A DNA stretch of 64,000 nt. Source: Nocardia donostiensis. Lineage in GTDB: Bacteria; Actinomycetota; Actinomycetes; Mycobacteriales; Mycobacteriaceae. This document shows, in pieces, positions 8,745 to 16,832 of this stretch (the stretch's first letter is position 1; each line of letters begins with the position of its first letter). The DNA lies in NCBI RefSeq assembly GCF_002081715.1, contig NZ_MUKP01000023.1, forward strand, positions 1 to 64,000, given 5' to 3'. A program made the position numbers and the translations under genes. The notes below the pieces were generated by a model. The model was not told the origin of the DNA. It ran no database searches and worked only from the letters and a program-made list of their open reading frames with translations.

Positions 8745-9905
8745 ATGGCACTGAGTGCCGGTACCAGAAGGACGGTTGCCTGCCTGCTCGTGGGCCTCGG
8801 CGCGTTGCTGATCGTCGCCGCGCTGATGATCCCCACCTACACGATCAGCAAAATGGCGAAGACTCCTCTCGACCTCGAGATCACCACGGTGGCAACCAAT
8901 AAGGAAGGCGAGGACAGTCTCGTTCTCGACTCCAAGTCACTGACCTCGCCGGAGGGGTCGGCGAAGGTCGACACCGATGTTCCGCTGGTCTTCCAGCGCT
9001 TCGTGACCGTGGAGGAGCCCTCCGACGCCGAGAAAATGACCATCCAGGCCGGAACCACGCTGCGCCGCATCGACAAGCAGGGCGACACCGGCCTGCTGAC
9101 GGCGGAAATCGACCGCGTCACCATCGACCGTAAGACGGGCATGCCGGTCGACGAGTCCCCGAACGGCTCCATCTCCATGACGGTGAACCGCAAGGGCGAA
9201 AGCGTCGCCGAGCCGCTGCACCGGGAGGGCCTGCAGTACCGCTTCCCGATCGGGACCGAGAAGAAGGACTACCCGTACTTCGACCGGACCGCGCGCGCGA
9301 CCTACCCGATCGAGTTCGTCGAAGAGACCGAGATCCAGGGCACCCCGGTTTACCACTTCCGGCAGGAGGTGCCGGTCACCAACTTGTGGGAGGTCGTGCA
9401 GGCGCCCACGCACCGGCTGACTCTGCCTGCCGCCAAGTGGGGCGTCGAAGGCGGTGACGAGGACGTCACCATGACTCGCTGGTACACCAATGTCCGTGAC
9501 GTGTGGGTGGAGCCGCAGACCGGCACCGTTGTCGACGGCGGCGAGCAGATTCACCTCTACTACGCTCGCAACGGCGAAAAGCCCGAGGTCACGGCGCTGA
9601 AAGCGAACCTGGTTTTCGATGAGAACACCATCGAATCGCAGCTGGCCATCGCCAAGGACAATATCGACACCCTGTCGCTGTTCGGCCGGACCGTGCCGAT
9701 CATCCTCGGCATCGTCGGTGTGCTCGCGCTGATCGCGGGCATCGCGCTCGGCATCCGCGGCAGCGGAACTCCCGCCCCGGCAGGCCGCGGCAGCACACCG
9801 TCCACGCGCCCCGGCGGTTCCGCCAGGACGCAGACCGGCCCCCGCCGCGGTGACGCGAACGCGGATGCGCCGACGGAGACGATCAAGCTCCCGAAGCAAC
9901 CCTGA
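8745..9905 (+). CDS. DUF3068 / PorA-family membrane protein
   Basis: A 386-residue protein with an N-terminal transmembrane anchor (TVACLLVGLGALLIVAALMI), a ~290-residue extracytoplasmic beta-rich domain, and a second helix near residues 305-330 (IILGIVGVLALIAGIALGI). A short disordered cytoplasmic tail ends the protein. The family is actinobacterial. A Corynebacterineae orthologue (Rv0227c/NCgl2760 group, from memory) has been linked to lipomannan maturation and lipoarabinomannan synthesis. The ATG at 8745 has a GAGGAG ribosome binding site, so the open frame extending back to 7758 is not coding. A strong terminator follows. Confidence 0.88.
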   Translation: MALSAGTRRTVACLLVGLGALLIVAALMIPTYTISKMAKTPLDLEITTVATNKEGEDSLVLDSKSLTSPEGSAKVDTDVPLVFQRFVTVEEPSDAEKMTIQAGTTLRRIDKQGDTGLLTAEIDRVTIDRKTGMPVDESPNGSISMTVNRKGESVAEPLHREGLQYRFPIGTEKKDYPYFDRTARATYPIEFVEETEIQGTPVYHFRQEVPVTNLWEVVQAPTHRLTLPAAKWGVEGGDEDVTMTRWYTNVRDVWVEPQTGTVVDGGEQIHLYYARNGEKPEVTALKANLVFDENTIESQLAIAKDNIDTLSLFGRTVPIILGIVGVLALIAGIALGIRGSGTPAPAGRGSTPSTRPGGSARTQTGPRRGDANADAPTETIKLPKQP

Positions 9906-9935
9906 TCCGCTCGCCGCACGCGAGTAGCAACCAGC

Positions 9936-9977
9936 GAGTTCGGCTCCCCGGTGATCGCCGGGGAGCCGAACTCTTTT
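9936..9977 (+). terminator. Intrinsic terminator after the DUF3068 gene
   Basis: A perfect 16-bp stem (9936-9951 with 9958-9973), a 6-base loop and a trailing TTTT. It lies 30 bases after the stop codon. This is the clearest rho-independent terminator in the window. Confidence 0.92.
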
Positions 9978-10091
9978 CCGGGCAGCGCAGCCCACACCGA
10001 GCTTCTTCAGCCGTGAGCGCGACCGATCACAGCTGAGCAGGGAACGACACCTACCGGTTTCGCGAATCCTGGGTGGGTATCAGCCTCGAGT

Positions 10092-10229
10092 CCCAACGAT
10101 CCACCGAGACACCGTGAACCTTGCGCGAGCCGGCACCCCCGGTAACCCACCCAGGCACCGCGTACCTTGCGCGGGCATCAAAACCCAGCCACCCATCGAG
10201 ATACCGTGAAGGCCCTGCAGACATCAGGT
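10092..10229. repeat. Three imperfect 46-bp tandem repeats
   Basis: Units start at 10092, 10138 and 10184, exactly 46 bp apart. Each has CCCA/G near its start, a CACC(G/C)AG- or CATCGAG-like core, then ACCGTGAA or ACCGCGTA followed by CCTTGCGCG or a decayed version. The array lies in the otherwise gene-free stretch 9978-10269, downstream of both convergent neighbours. No promoter or gene is visible in that stretch. Confidence 0.6.
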
Positions 10230-10269
10230 CCGGCAAATCATTGCCGGACCATGGCGTGGGCGATGGGAT

Positions 10270-11757
10270 TCATCCGGGCAATCCGGTGATCGACTTTTGC
10301 CTGGTCACGGCGGCGGCGCGGACGACGATCGCGGCGACAAGGATCGTGGTGACGGCGGCGACCGAGGCGGCGGTGCCGATCAGGGACGGGATGCTGCGCG
10401 CGACGGTCAGCATGAGGGTGACCTCCACGAACAAGCCGGTCCAGGCGAGCCAGGCCAGGGCGGTGCGGTCGACCGCGATGGCGGACAGCAGTGCCCCCTG
10501 CAGCACCGCGAGTACCGCGCCGTGCAGCGCGAACAGCCAGAGTAGTCCCTGGACCGGCGCATAGTCCTGCCCCGCGAACAGGGGCGCCAAGGGTGCAGCG
10601 ACGGCGGCGCCTGCCACCGCGAGCACCCCGATCCCCGACAGCACCCCCAACGCCGACCGGATCGCACCCGCTGACGACGCCGGTTGGGCCATCCTGGGGT
10701 ACAGCACAACCCCCACCGCCTGCGGCAGCCAGAACGCGATCTTCGCAGCGATCGTCCCGAGCGCGTACCGGCTCGCGTCGGCCTCGTCCAGCACGATCCG
10801 CACCACGATCAGATCCGCCGACGACAACGCCATCAACGCCGCCTGCACCTGGGCCGCCAGCAATACAGCGAACACCCCCGAGAAACCGGCGCCGATTTCG
10901 GTGCGCCGGAGCTCCCCGGCCCCGCCCGGATCACCGGGGGTGACGGTACGCGCGGGGTCAGGGCTCAGCCCCGCAGCACCCCCGACGGGGCTCGGATCGA
11001 ACATCTCTGGCCCGGATTCGCCCCCCGTATCATCTCTGCGCGGCCCGTCGGCATCCGACGGCACACCGATATCCGGATGTTCACCCGCGCAGGCAGCACC
11101 TGCCGCCGCGTCTTCCGGTGCACCGCTATCGATACATGCGGTGAAGCCTCGACTGCCCGATGTCAGCTCGGTGGACGAACCGGCGACCCGCCGCGCGACG
11201 AGCGCCGCGCCCGCGATCCCCGCCGCGGCCGCCCACAGCGCCGGAGCCGCCCCACCACCGAGGGCGAGCACAGCGAGCGCCGGAGCGACGCGGGCCACAC
11301 CTGCCGTGCCCAAGACGATGGCGAGCCCGCGGAACCGGCGGCCCCCCTGCAATACGCCCTGTTCCCCGGACAGCACCACCAGCGCAGGCGCGGCTGCCAA
11401 GGCCGCAGCACAGGCCGCCGGTCCCACATCGAGCACCACGGTCACCAGCGGGATCAACACGGCCGCGACCGCGGCCACGATCAACGCGCACCGCAGGCCG
11501 AGGCCGCGTAACGCTGCCGGGCTCGCACCATGCACCAGTTCCCGGGCGACGACGTTCTGCAGGGCCAGCGCGGGCACCGCGCACAGCAGCTGCACCGCAA
11601 GCAGGCTCGCGAACTCGCTGTATCCTGCGACGCCGAGCCAGCGTCCGGCGAGCAGTTGCAGCAGGTATCCGGCGACGTTCGCGGTCATCGCGCCCGCCGT
11701 CACCAAGGTCAGGTCCGCCACAACGGGCAGGCGACGAACAGCAGGCACGTCCGCCAT
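10270..11757 (-). CDS. Polysaccharide flippase-like membrane protein (Wzx/MurJ-type MOP fold)
   Basis: A 495-residue polytopic protein. Its N-terminus (VADLTLVTAGAMTANVAGYLLQLLAGRWLGVAGYSEFASL) is characteristic of oligosaccharide flippases of the MOP superfamily. About 12 hydrophobic segments are visible, including LWAAAAGIAGAALVARRV and GVVLYPRMAQP. Residues ~190-292 form a polar, Gly/Asp/Pro-rich insert inside the membrane domain. The ATG at 11757 has an AGGTGG-like ribosome binding site; the ORF to 11871 is over-extended. It is divergent from the GT-C gene and flanked by lipoglycan-type genes. That suggests flipping of a lipid-linked sugar, though the substrate is unknown. Confidence 0.8.
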   Translation of the reverse strand: MADVPAVRRLPVVADLTLVTAGAMTANVAGYLLQLLAGRWLGVAGYSEFASLLAVQLLCAVPALALQNVVARELVHGASPAALRGLGLRCALIVAAVAAVLIPLVTVVLDVGPAACAAALAAAPALVVLSGEQGVLQGGRRFRGLAIVLGTAGVARVAPALAVLALGGGAAPALWAAAAGIAGAALVARRVAGSSTELTSGSRGFTACIDSGAPEDAAAGAACAGEHPDIGVPSDADGPRRDDTGGESGPEMFDPSPVGGAAGLSPDPARTVTPGDPGGAGELRRTEIGAGFSGVFAVLLAAQVQAALMALSSADLIVVRIVLDEADASRYALGTIAAKIAFWLPQAVGVVLYPRMAQPASSAGAIRSALGVLSGIGVLAVAGAAVAAPLAPLFAGQDYAPVQGLLWLFALHGAVLAVLQGALLSAIAVDRTALAWLAWTGLFVEVTLMLTVARSIPSLIGTAASVAAVTTILVAAIVVRAAAVTRQKSITGLPG

Positions 11758-11828
11758 AGTTCCACCTCGGCAGCCGCACACGCAGGTCCGCCCCCGGCTG
11801 GACACACCGGAACGTAGGGTGCACAGAC

Positions 11829-13847
11829 GTGAGCGTGCGTGGTACGGGCCCGTCCGGCCGGAGGTGGACATGGATACCGGCCGGTTACAGCGCGCTGCTT
11901 ACGCTGCTCATCACCGCGCCGCTGCTCGCTCCCGGCTATCTGCTGCTCCGTGACGCGGTCAGCACACCACGCTCCTATCCGACCGATACCGCCCTTGGGC
12001 TCGGTGACGCGGCGCCACGCGCTGTACCGCAGGACGCCCTGCTGGCCGCGCTGTCCCCGCTCGTGGACGGTGGTGTGCTGGTGAAGGCGATACTGCTGAC
12101 CGCGCTGTGGGCGGCGGGTTACGGCGCTGCGGTGCTGGCCCGGGAGCTGCTTCGCGCCCCGCTCGCTGCTCAACTTGTCGCCACCACCGTCGCGCTGTGG
12201 AACCCCTATATCGCCGAACGGCTGCTACAGGGCCACTGGAGTCTGCTCACCGGCTATGCCGCGCTGCCGTGGACCGCGCTCGCCGCGACCCGACTGCGGG
12301 AGCGGCGGCCGGGAGCGGCGGCGGCGCTGGCGGGGTGTTTCGCGGCGGCGGGGCTGACGCCGACTGGTGCGCTGCTGGCCGGGGTGCTCGCGCTGGCTTT
12401 GGTCGGCAGGCGGGCATTCGCGGTGGCGGCGGCGCTGCTGGTCGCAGCCTGCGCGCCGTGGCTGATCGCCACCGCCGTGTCGGGTGTGGGCGCCGAACCC
12501 TCTGATCCCGCCGGTATCACAGCATTCGCCGCACGCGCTGAACCGGGCCTGGCCACGATCGGCAGTCTCGCCGGTTTGGGCGGTATCTGGAACGCCGACG
12601 CGGTCCCCGTTTCCCGAACCACCCTGCTCGCAACAGCCGCAACGGCCCTGCTGTTGCTGATCGTCGGGCTCGGAGTACGCGCCGTGGCAACCGGAGACGC
12701 CGATGCCGTGCATACCCGAACCCGCCGTACCCTGCTGCTCATCGCCGCAATCGCGATCATGTTCCCCGCCTTCGGTGCCACCGCCTGGGGGACCGCCGCC
12801 CTGGAGTGGTTGGTTGTGCACATACCGGGCGCGGGTCTGCTCCGCGACACCCAGAAGTACGTTGCCCTGGCCATGCCCGCCTACGCCCTGTGCGCGGCAG
12901 CCGCTTGCCGCACCCTCGCTTCTTGGCTCGATACCCACCGCCCGCTGCTCAACGAAGCCGACGCTCCCGCCCGCAACGCCACCCCCACAGCCCGTATCGA
13001 TACGAACCCCGCCGTAAACGATCCCGGCACCGGCACCGACCCACGCCGTGCGGAGACACAGCACACCACCAGCGCACATCACGACGGCAGCAGCCAACCG
13101 ATCACCGATGGCACCGATACGGCGAGCCGGCCGCTTCGCGCTGACTGTGCGGGTGCCGGTCCAGACGACGAGCAGAGCGCCTGTTCGGCGGGAACGGGCA
13201 CCTCCTGCGCGGGAGCGGCTGGTTCGGGTTCTGGCGGCGGTGCTCTCGTCGGGATAGCGGTCGTGCTGATCGCGCTGTTGGTGGTGCCGCTGCTCGATCT
13301 GGCGTGGGGGGTGGGTGGTCAGGTGCGGGCGGTGCGTTATCCGGGCGCGTGGCAGGAGGTTGTCGAACGAATCGACGGGCCGGGCGATATCGCGGTGCTG
13401 CCGGGCGGGATGTTCCGGAAATTCCCGTATTCAGGTGTCGCGCCGGTGCTCGACCCGGCCCCGCGCATGCTGCCGCGGGATGTGCTGCAGACCGGGGAGC
13501 TTCCGGTGCGTGGGCGCATAGTCAATGGTGAGGGTGCCCGCGCAGGCAGGGTGGAGGATCTGTTGCTTGCCGGTGGCCCGGCCGATGAACTGGCCCGGCT
13601 CGGCGTCGGCTGGGTACTGGTGGAACGCACCACGCCGGGACCGCTCGGCGACGCCGAGCGCACCCTCGCCCAGCTCGAACCGGTGCACACCACCTCGGAG
13701 CTGGCGCTGTACCGCGTTCCCGGGGTCGTCTCCCGGCCTTCCGCCCAGCATCGTCTGCTCGTCATCGCGGCCCATCTGCTGTGGGGAGTGCTGCTGCTCG
13801 CACCGGCCCTGACCCTGATCCACCGCAGACAGAGCGGAATTCGCTGA
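11829..13847 (+). CDS. GT-C-like polytopic membrane protein (Rv0226c-type)
   Basis: A 672-residue membrane protein with ~12 hydrophobic helices. An early extracytoplasmic loop carries YLLLRDAVSTPRSYPTDTALGLGDAAPRAVPQD, which has the layout of GT-C lipid-linked glycosyltransferases. A later segment, WLVVHIPGAGLLRDTQKYVALAMPAYAL, is conserved in the actinobacterial family. Residues ~365-472 are a Thr/Asp/Gly-rich hydrophilic insert, and a C-terminal extracytoplasmic domain of ~150 residues follows it. The GTG start at 11829 lies 71 bases from the divergent flippase start. From memory it matches mycobacterial Rv0226c beside Rv0225 and Rv0224c. Glycosyltransferase activity is inferred, not shown. 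Confidence 0.75.
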   Translation: MSVRGTGPSGRRWTWIPAGYSALLTLLITAPLLAPGYLLLRDAVSTPRSYPTDTALGLGDAAPRAVPQDALLAALSPLVDGGVLVKAILLTALWAAGYGAAVLARELLRAPLAAQLVATTVALWNPYIAERLLQGHWSLLTGYAALPWTALAATRLRERRPGAAAALAGCFAAAGLTPTGALLAGVLALALVGRRAFAVAAALLVAACAPWLIATAVSGVGAEPSDPAGITAFAARAEPGLATIGSLAGLGGIWNADAVPVSRTTLLATAATALLLLIVGLGVRAVATGDADAVHTRTRRTLLLIAAIAIMFPAFGATAWGTAALEWLVVHIPGAGLLRDTQKYVALAMPAYALCAAAACRTLASWLDTHRPLLNEADAPARNATPTARIDTNPAVNDPGTGTDPRRAETQHTTSAHHDGSSQPITDGTDTASRPLRADCAGAGPDDEQSACSAGTGTSCAGAAGSGSGGGALVGIAVVLIALLVVPLLDLAWGVGGQVRAVRYPGAWQEVVERIDGPGDIAVLPGGMFRKFPYSGVAPVLDPAPRMLPRDVLQTGELPVRGRIVNGEGARAGRVEDLLLAGGPADELARLGVGWVLVERTTPGPLGDAERTLAQLEPVHTTSELALYRVPGVVSRPSAQHRLLVIAAHLLWGVLLLAPALTLIHRRQSGIR

Positions 13848-13913
13848 AGGGGGACGGCCGGTCGAACGGAAAGGGTTGCCCGATCGCAGGTGAACCGCGG
13901 CCCGGGTACGCCG

Positions 13914-15080
13914 CTATATCCCCGGCGCGATGAGCCCGCTGATGTGCTCACCGTTCGCGGCTGCGTCCAGGACCTGGTGCACACCGGAAGCAGTGTGCTC
14001 CCAAGAGAATTCGCGGGCGCGGGAACGCGCCTTTTCGCCCATGATGGCGCGGCCGGCCGAATCGTCGAGCAGTTCGCCGACGGTGACGGCGAGTTGATCG
14101 ACATCGTCGACGAGCGCTCCGGTGACGCCGTCGATGATGGAGTCGGTGAGACCGCGGGAAGAGCGGTAGCCGACGGTCGGGACACCGTGCTGGGCGGCCT
14201 CGATCACGGCGAGACCCCAGCCTTCCTTACGCGACGGCAGTACATGCACCCAGGCGCGGGCGAGGAGTTCGTGTTTGCGCTGCTCACCGACATATCCGTG
14301 GAAGGTCACCGCGTCGGCGATACCGAGCGTGCGGGCCTCTGCTTTCAGGTTGTCGGCCCACCAGCCGTCACCGATCACGTCGAGGCGCAGCCCGGGGATA
14401 CGGTGGCGCAGCCGGGCGACGGCGGTCAGCGCGTCTTCGATCTGCTTGTGCGGGACCAGCCGCGAGAGCACCACGATGCGTGGTTCGGCGGTACGGTCTT
14501 CGGTGGAACCGGTCGGCGCGCCTGCCGGGACCGGTTCGGCCCCGTTACGCACAACCGCGATGCGGGAACGGTCGACGCCGAGGGTGGCCAGCTCCTCCGC
14601 GGACGGCAGCGAAACGGTCAGGTACTGGTTGTGCCGGTGCACCCGGGGTGACAGGCGCGATTCGATCCACCAGCCGATCTGCCCGACCAGCTTGCCCGCC
14701 ACCGGCCACTGCTCACGGTGCCCGTGATGCACCAGCACCACCGACGGTGCGGCGGACACCGCCCTGGCGAAGAAGGGGATGCCGTTCTGCGTATCGATCA
14801 CCACGTCCGGCCGCACCCCGCGCAGCGAACCGATACCGAGTCGTCCGAGCGCGATCGCCGCAAGCGCTCGCGGGTACACCGAGTACCGGCCGCCGGCGCG
14901 GCTGATATCGATACCGTCCACGCGCTCACGTTTGGCCGCACCCGGGTAGTGCGCCGTGCGCAGCGTCACTTTGATGCCCTGCGCGGCGAGCTGAGCCCCC
15001 ACCTGCTCCAGATACCGTTCGCTGCCGCCGCCCTGCGGGTGCCCGGTGTCACGCCAGCAGAGCAGTAGGACTTCGCGCAC
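13914..15080 (-). CDS. Glycosyltransferase family 4 (GT-B fold)
   Basis: A 388-residue cytoplasmic retaining glycosyltransferase. The N-terminus reads REVLLLCWRDTGHPQGGGSERY with the GGGSE acceptor loop. The C-terminal domain has IVVLSRLVPHKQIEDAL, LDVIGDGWW, VTFHGYVGEQRKHELLARAWVHVLPS and KEGWGLAVIEAAQHGVPTVGY with the E-x7-E motif of GT4. The GTG at 15080 is preceded by GGAGAAG at good spacing and fits family N-termini. The longer frame to 15254 runs into the divergent methyltransferase leader. It corresponds to mycobacterial Rv0225 by context and likely acts in lipoglycan or glycolipid assembly. Confidence 0.87.
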   Translation of the reverse strand: MREVLLLCWRDTGHPQGGGSERYLEQVGAQLAAQGIKVTLRTAHYPGAAKRERVDGIDISRAGGRYSVYPRALAAIALGRLGIGSLRGVRPDVVIDTQNGIPFFARAVSAAPSVVLVHHGHREQWPVAGKLVGQIGWWIESRLSPRVHRHNQYLTVSLPSAEELATLGVDRSRIAVVRNGAEPVPAGAPTGSTEDRTAEPRIVVLSRLVPHKQIEDALTAVARLRHRIPGLRLDVIGDGWWADNLKAEARTLGIADAVTFHGYVGEQRKHELLARAWVHVLPSRKEGWGLAVIEAAQHGVPTVGYRSSRGLTDSIIDGVTGALVDDVDQLAVTVGELLDDSAGRAIMGEKARSRAREFSWEHTASGVHQVLDAAANGEHISGLIAPGI

Positions 15081-15359
15081 GGTAGGGCTTCTCCGGTCGT
15101 CGGGCCCGCGTCGGGACGTGTACATCGCGGTACACCCTAACCCGCTCACCCGTCCAACACGGTGACTACCGGCTGCTTCGGCCGCTGACCGGCCGTGACA
15201 CGTCACACTTCTCGTCTTCAGCTGGCGGCTTCGTGCATTTCCGGTGCCGATCACCCAGTACCCGCAGGATGCGACCGCACCGGCGCTCGGCGTGTCCGGC
15301 GGCGGGACGCGCCGAGTGCGAGAGGGATCGGTTCGGCGAGTTATGCGAGACTCGGCGCC

Positions 15360-16325
15360 GTGCTCAGAGCGGATGGATCGTCAGTGGACCAGTTGGCGCC
15401 CGACAGCGCGTACTCGGGCGTTTCCGGGGGGCGAGCCGGATCGGGGCCCCGGAACGCAACCGAGGTACCGGACCCGCACACGACCGATTCACCGATCACG
15501 GCAGACCAGAAGATCCCGGAGCGAGCTGCCGCCGACCGGAAGCACTCGGATACGAGCGCCGCCCGATGGTGGCCCCGGGCTCGGTTTTCGCGACGCGCGA
15601 CCTTGCGGCGGTCGCTGCGTCTGCTGGGAAGTTTCCGATACGAGCAGACCGATCCGGCCGTGTTCTACGGCGGACTGGCGCGCGACAGCGCGGAAATGCT
15701 CAGCGACTTCTACACAGAGGTCACCGGCCGCGGACTCGACGGGGTGACCGTGCTGGATGTGGGTGGCGGCCCTGGTTATTTCGCCGACGAGTTCGCGGCC
15801 GCGGGCGCACGCTATATCCCGGTGGAGCCGGACCCCTCGGAGCTGCATGCCGCGGGACTGTCGGTGCCGGGGGCGGTGCGTGGGTCCGGGATGGCGTTGC
15901 CGTTCCGTGACAACGCCGTGGACATCTGCTTTTCGTCCAATGTGGCCGAGCATGTGCCGCAGCCGTGGACGATGGCCGACGAGATGGTGCGGGTTACTCG
16001 ACCCGGTGGTCTGATCGTGCTGTCGTACACGGTGTGGCTCGGCCCGTTCGGGGGTCACGAAACGGGACCGTGGCATTACTTGGGCGGCGACTACGCGGCG
16101 CGCAGATATCGGCGCAAGCACGGACGGGAGCCGAAGAACCGGTTCGGGGTGTCGATGTTCGCGGTCCGCGCTGCCGACGGCCTGCGGTGGGCCGAGCGGA
16201 CTCCCGCGCGGGTGCATACGGTGTTCCCGCGTTATCACCCGCGTTGGGCCTGGTGGCTGGTTCGCGTTCCCGTGATCCGTGAGCTACTGGTCAGCAATCT
16301 TGTTGTGGTTGCCGTCAAGCCTTAG
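15360..16325 (+). CDS. SAM-dependent methyltransferase (class I, Rv0224c-type)
   Basis: The conserved part is a Rossmann methyltransferase: VLDVGGGPGYFADEFAAAGA (motif I), YIPVEPDP (motif II acid), GSGMALPFRDNAVDICFSSN and VAEHVPQPW, then VRVTRPGGLIVLSYT. Upstream of it, RRATLRRSLRLLGSFRYEQTDPAVFYGGLA is also conserved in the mycobacterial family. The start is unsure. The frame is open to 15195, and the GTG codons at 15360 or 15384 are plausible; the first ~70 residues here are low-complexity. Divergent from the GT4 gene, it probably methylates an envelope glycan or lipid. Confidence 0.82.
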   Translation: MLRADGSSVDQLAPDSAYSGVSGGRAGSGPRNATEVPDPHTTDSPITADQKIPERAAADRKHSDTSAARWWPRARFSRRATLRRSLRLLGSFRYEQTDPAVFYGGLARDSAEMLSDFYTEVTGRGLDGVTVLDVGGGPGYFADEFAAAGARYIPVEPDPSELHAAGLSVPGAVRGSGMALPFRDNAVDICFSSNVAEHVPQPWTMADEMVRVTRPGGLIVLSYTVWLGPFGGHETGPWHYLGGDYAARRYRRKHGREPKNRFGVSMFAVRAADGLRWAERTPARVHTVFPRYHPRWAWWLVRVPVIRELLVSNLVVVAVKP

Positions 16326-16330
16326 CGGTG

Positions 16331-16765
16331 TCAGCGCGCGAGCCGGGCGAGCCAGCTGTCCCTGGTGAGCGCCCGCTGCTTCTGCCACGGTGATTCCTGA
16401 ATGGCCAGACCGACCGTCTCCAGGGCGGTCAGGCCGACCAAGTCGGCTAGATTCCGCACTATCGCAACGGCTTCGGCGGCCTGCATAGCGGCCGTGGCCT
16501 GCTCGATGGTCAGGGTCCGGCCGGGTAGGAACGACACCACCCAACCACCACTGCCGACAGATTTCGCTTGATGCTCGGTCTGGTCGCTGGTCATCAACGA
16601 CCGGCCGATCACTTGCACCGCCATGAACGCCTCTTCCAATCGCGGTTTCGGTTCGATGGAGCGAGCGAGCTGAATTGCAGCTACAAGCATCCCCTGTTCA
16701 GCAACCGAACGCAATAGTGCGTTCGACGAAAAGCGAACCGAGAGGTCGGGATTCAGACTGGTCAA
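16331..16765 (-). CDS. Hypothetical protein, all-helical
   Basis: The family is not recognised. The open frame runs from 16834, but the first part covers an inverted repeat next to the aldehyde dehydrogenase start. I therefore place the start at the TTG at 16765, giving about 144 residues; the ATG at 16690 is another option. The sequence is soluble, rich in Ala/Leu helices (LLRSVAEQGMLVAAIQLARS, IEQATAAMQAAEAVAIVRNL) and ends in a basic tail. It converges on the methyltransferase gene with 5 bases between stops. No cofactor or DNA-binding motif is visible. Confidence 0.5.
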   Translation of the reverse strand: MTSLNPDLSVRFSSNALLRSVAEQGMLVAAIQLARSIEPKPRLEEAFMAVQVIGRSLMTSDQTEHQAKSVGSGGWVVSFLPGRTLTIEQATAAMQAAEAVAIVRNLADLVGLTALETVGLAIQESPWQKQRALTRDSWLARLAR

Positions 16766-16787
16766 GTGATATGAAGGCCGGTAACTG

Positions 16788-16830
16788 AAACGTGTTACAG
16801 ACAACCGGTCGGCAAAACTGTAACGTGTTC
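16788..16830. promoter_or_regulatory. Inverted-repeat operator at the aldehyde dehydrogenase start
   Basis: GTTACAG (16794-16800) and CTGTAAC (16818-16824) form a 7-bp inverted repeat. It is embedded in the longer similar blocks AACGTGTTACAG and CTGTAACGTGTTC, so AACGTGTT also occurs as a direct repeat. The element ends 3 bases before the ATG at 16833, a typical position for a TetR-family repressor site. No regulator gene is adjacent. Confidence 0.55.
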
Positions 16831-16832
16831 TC

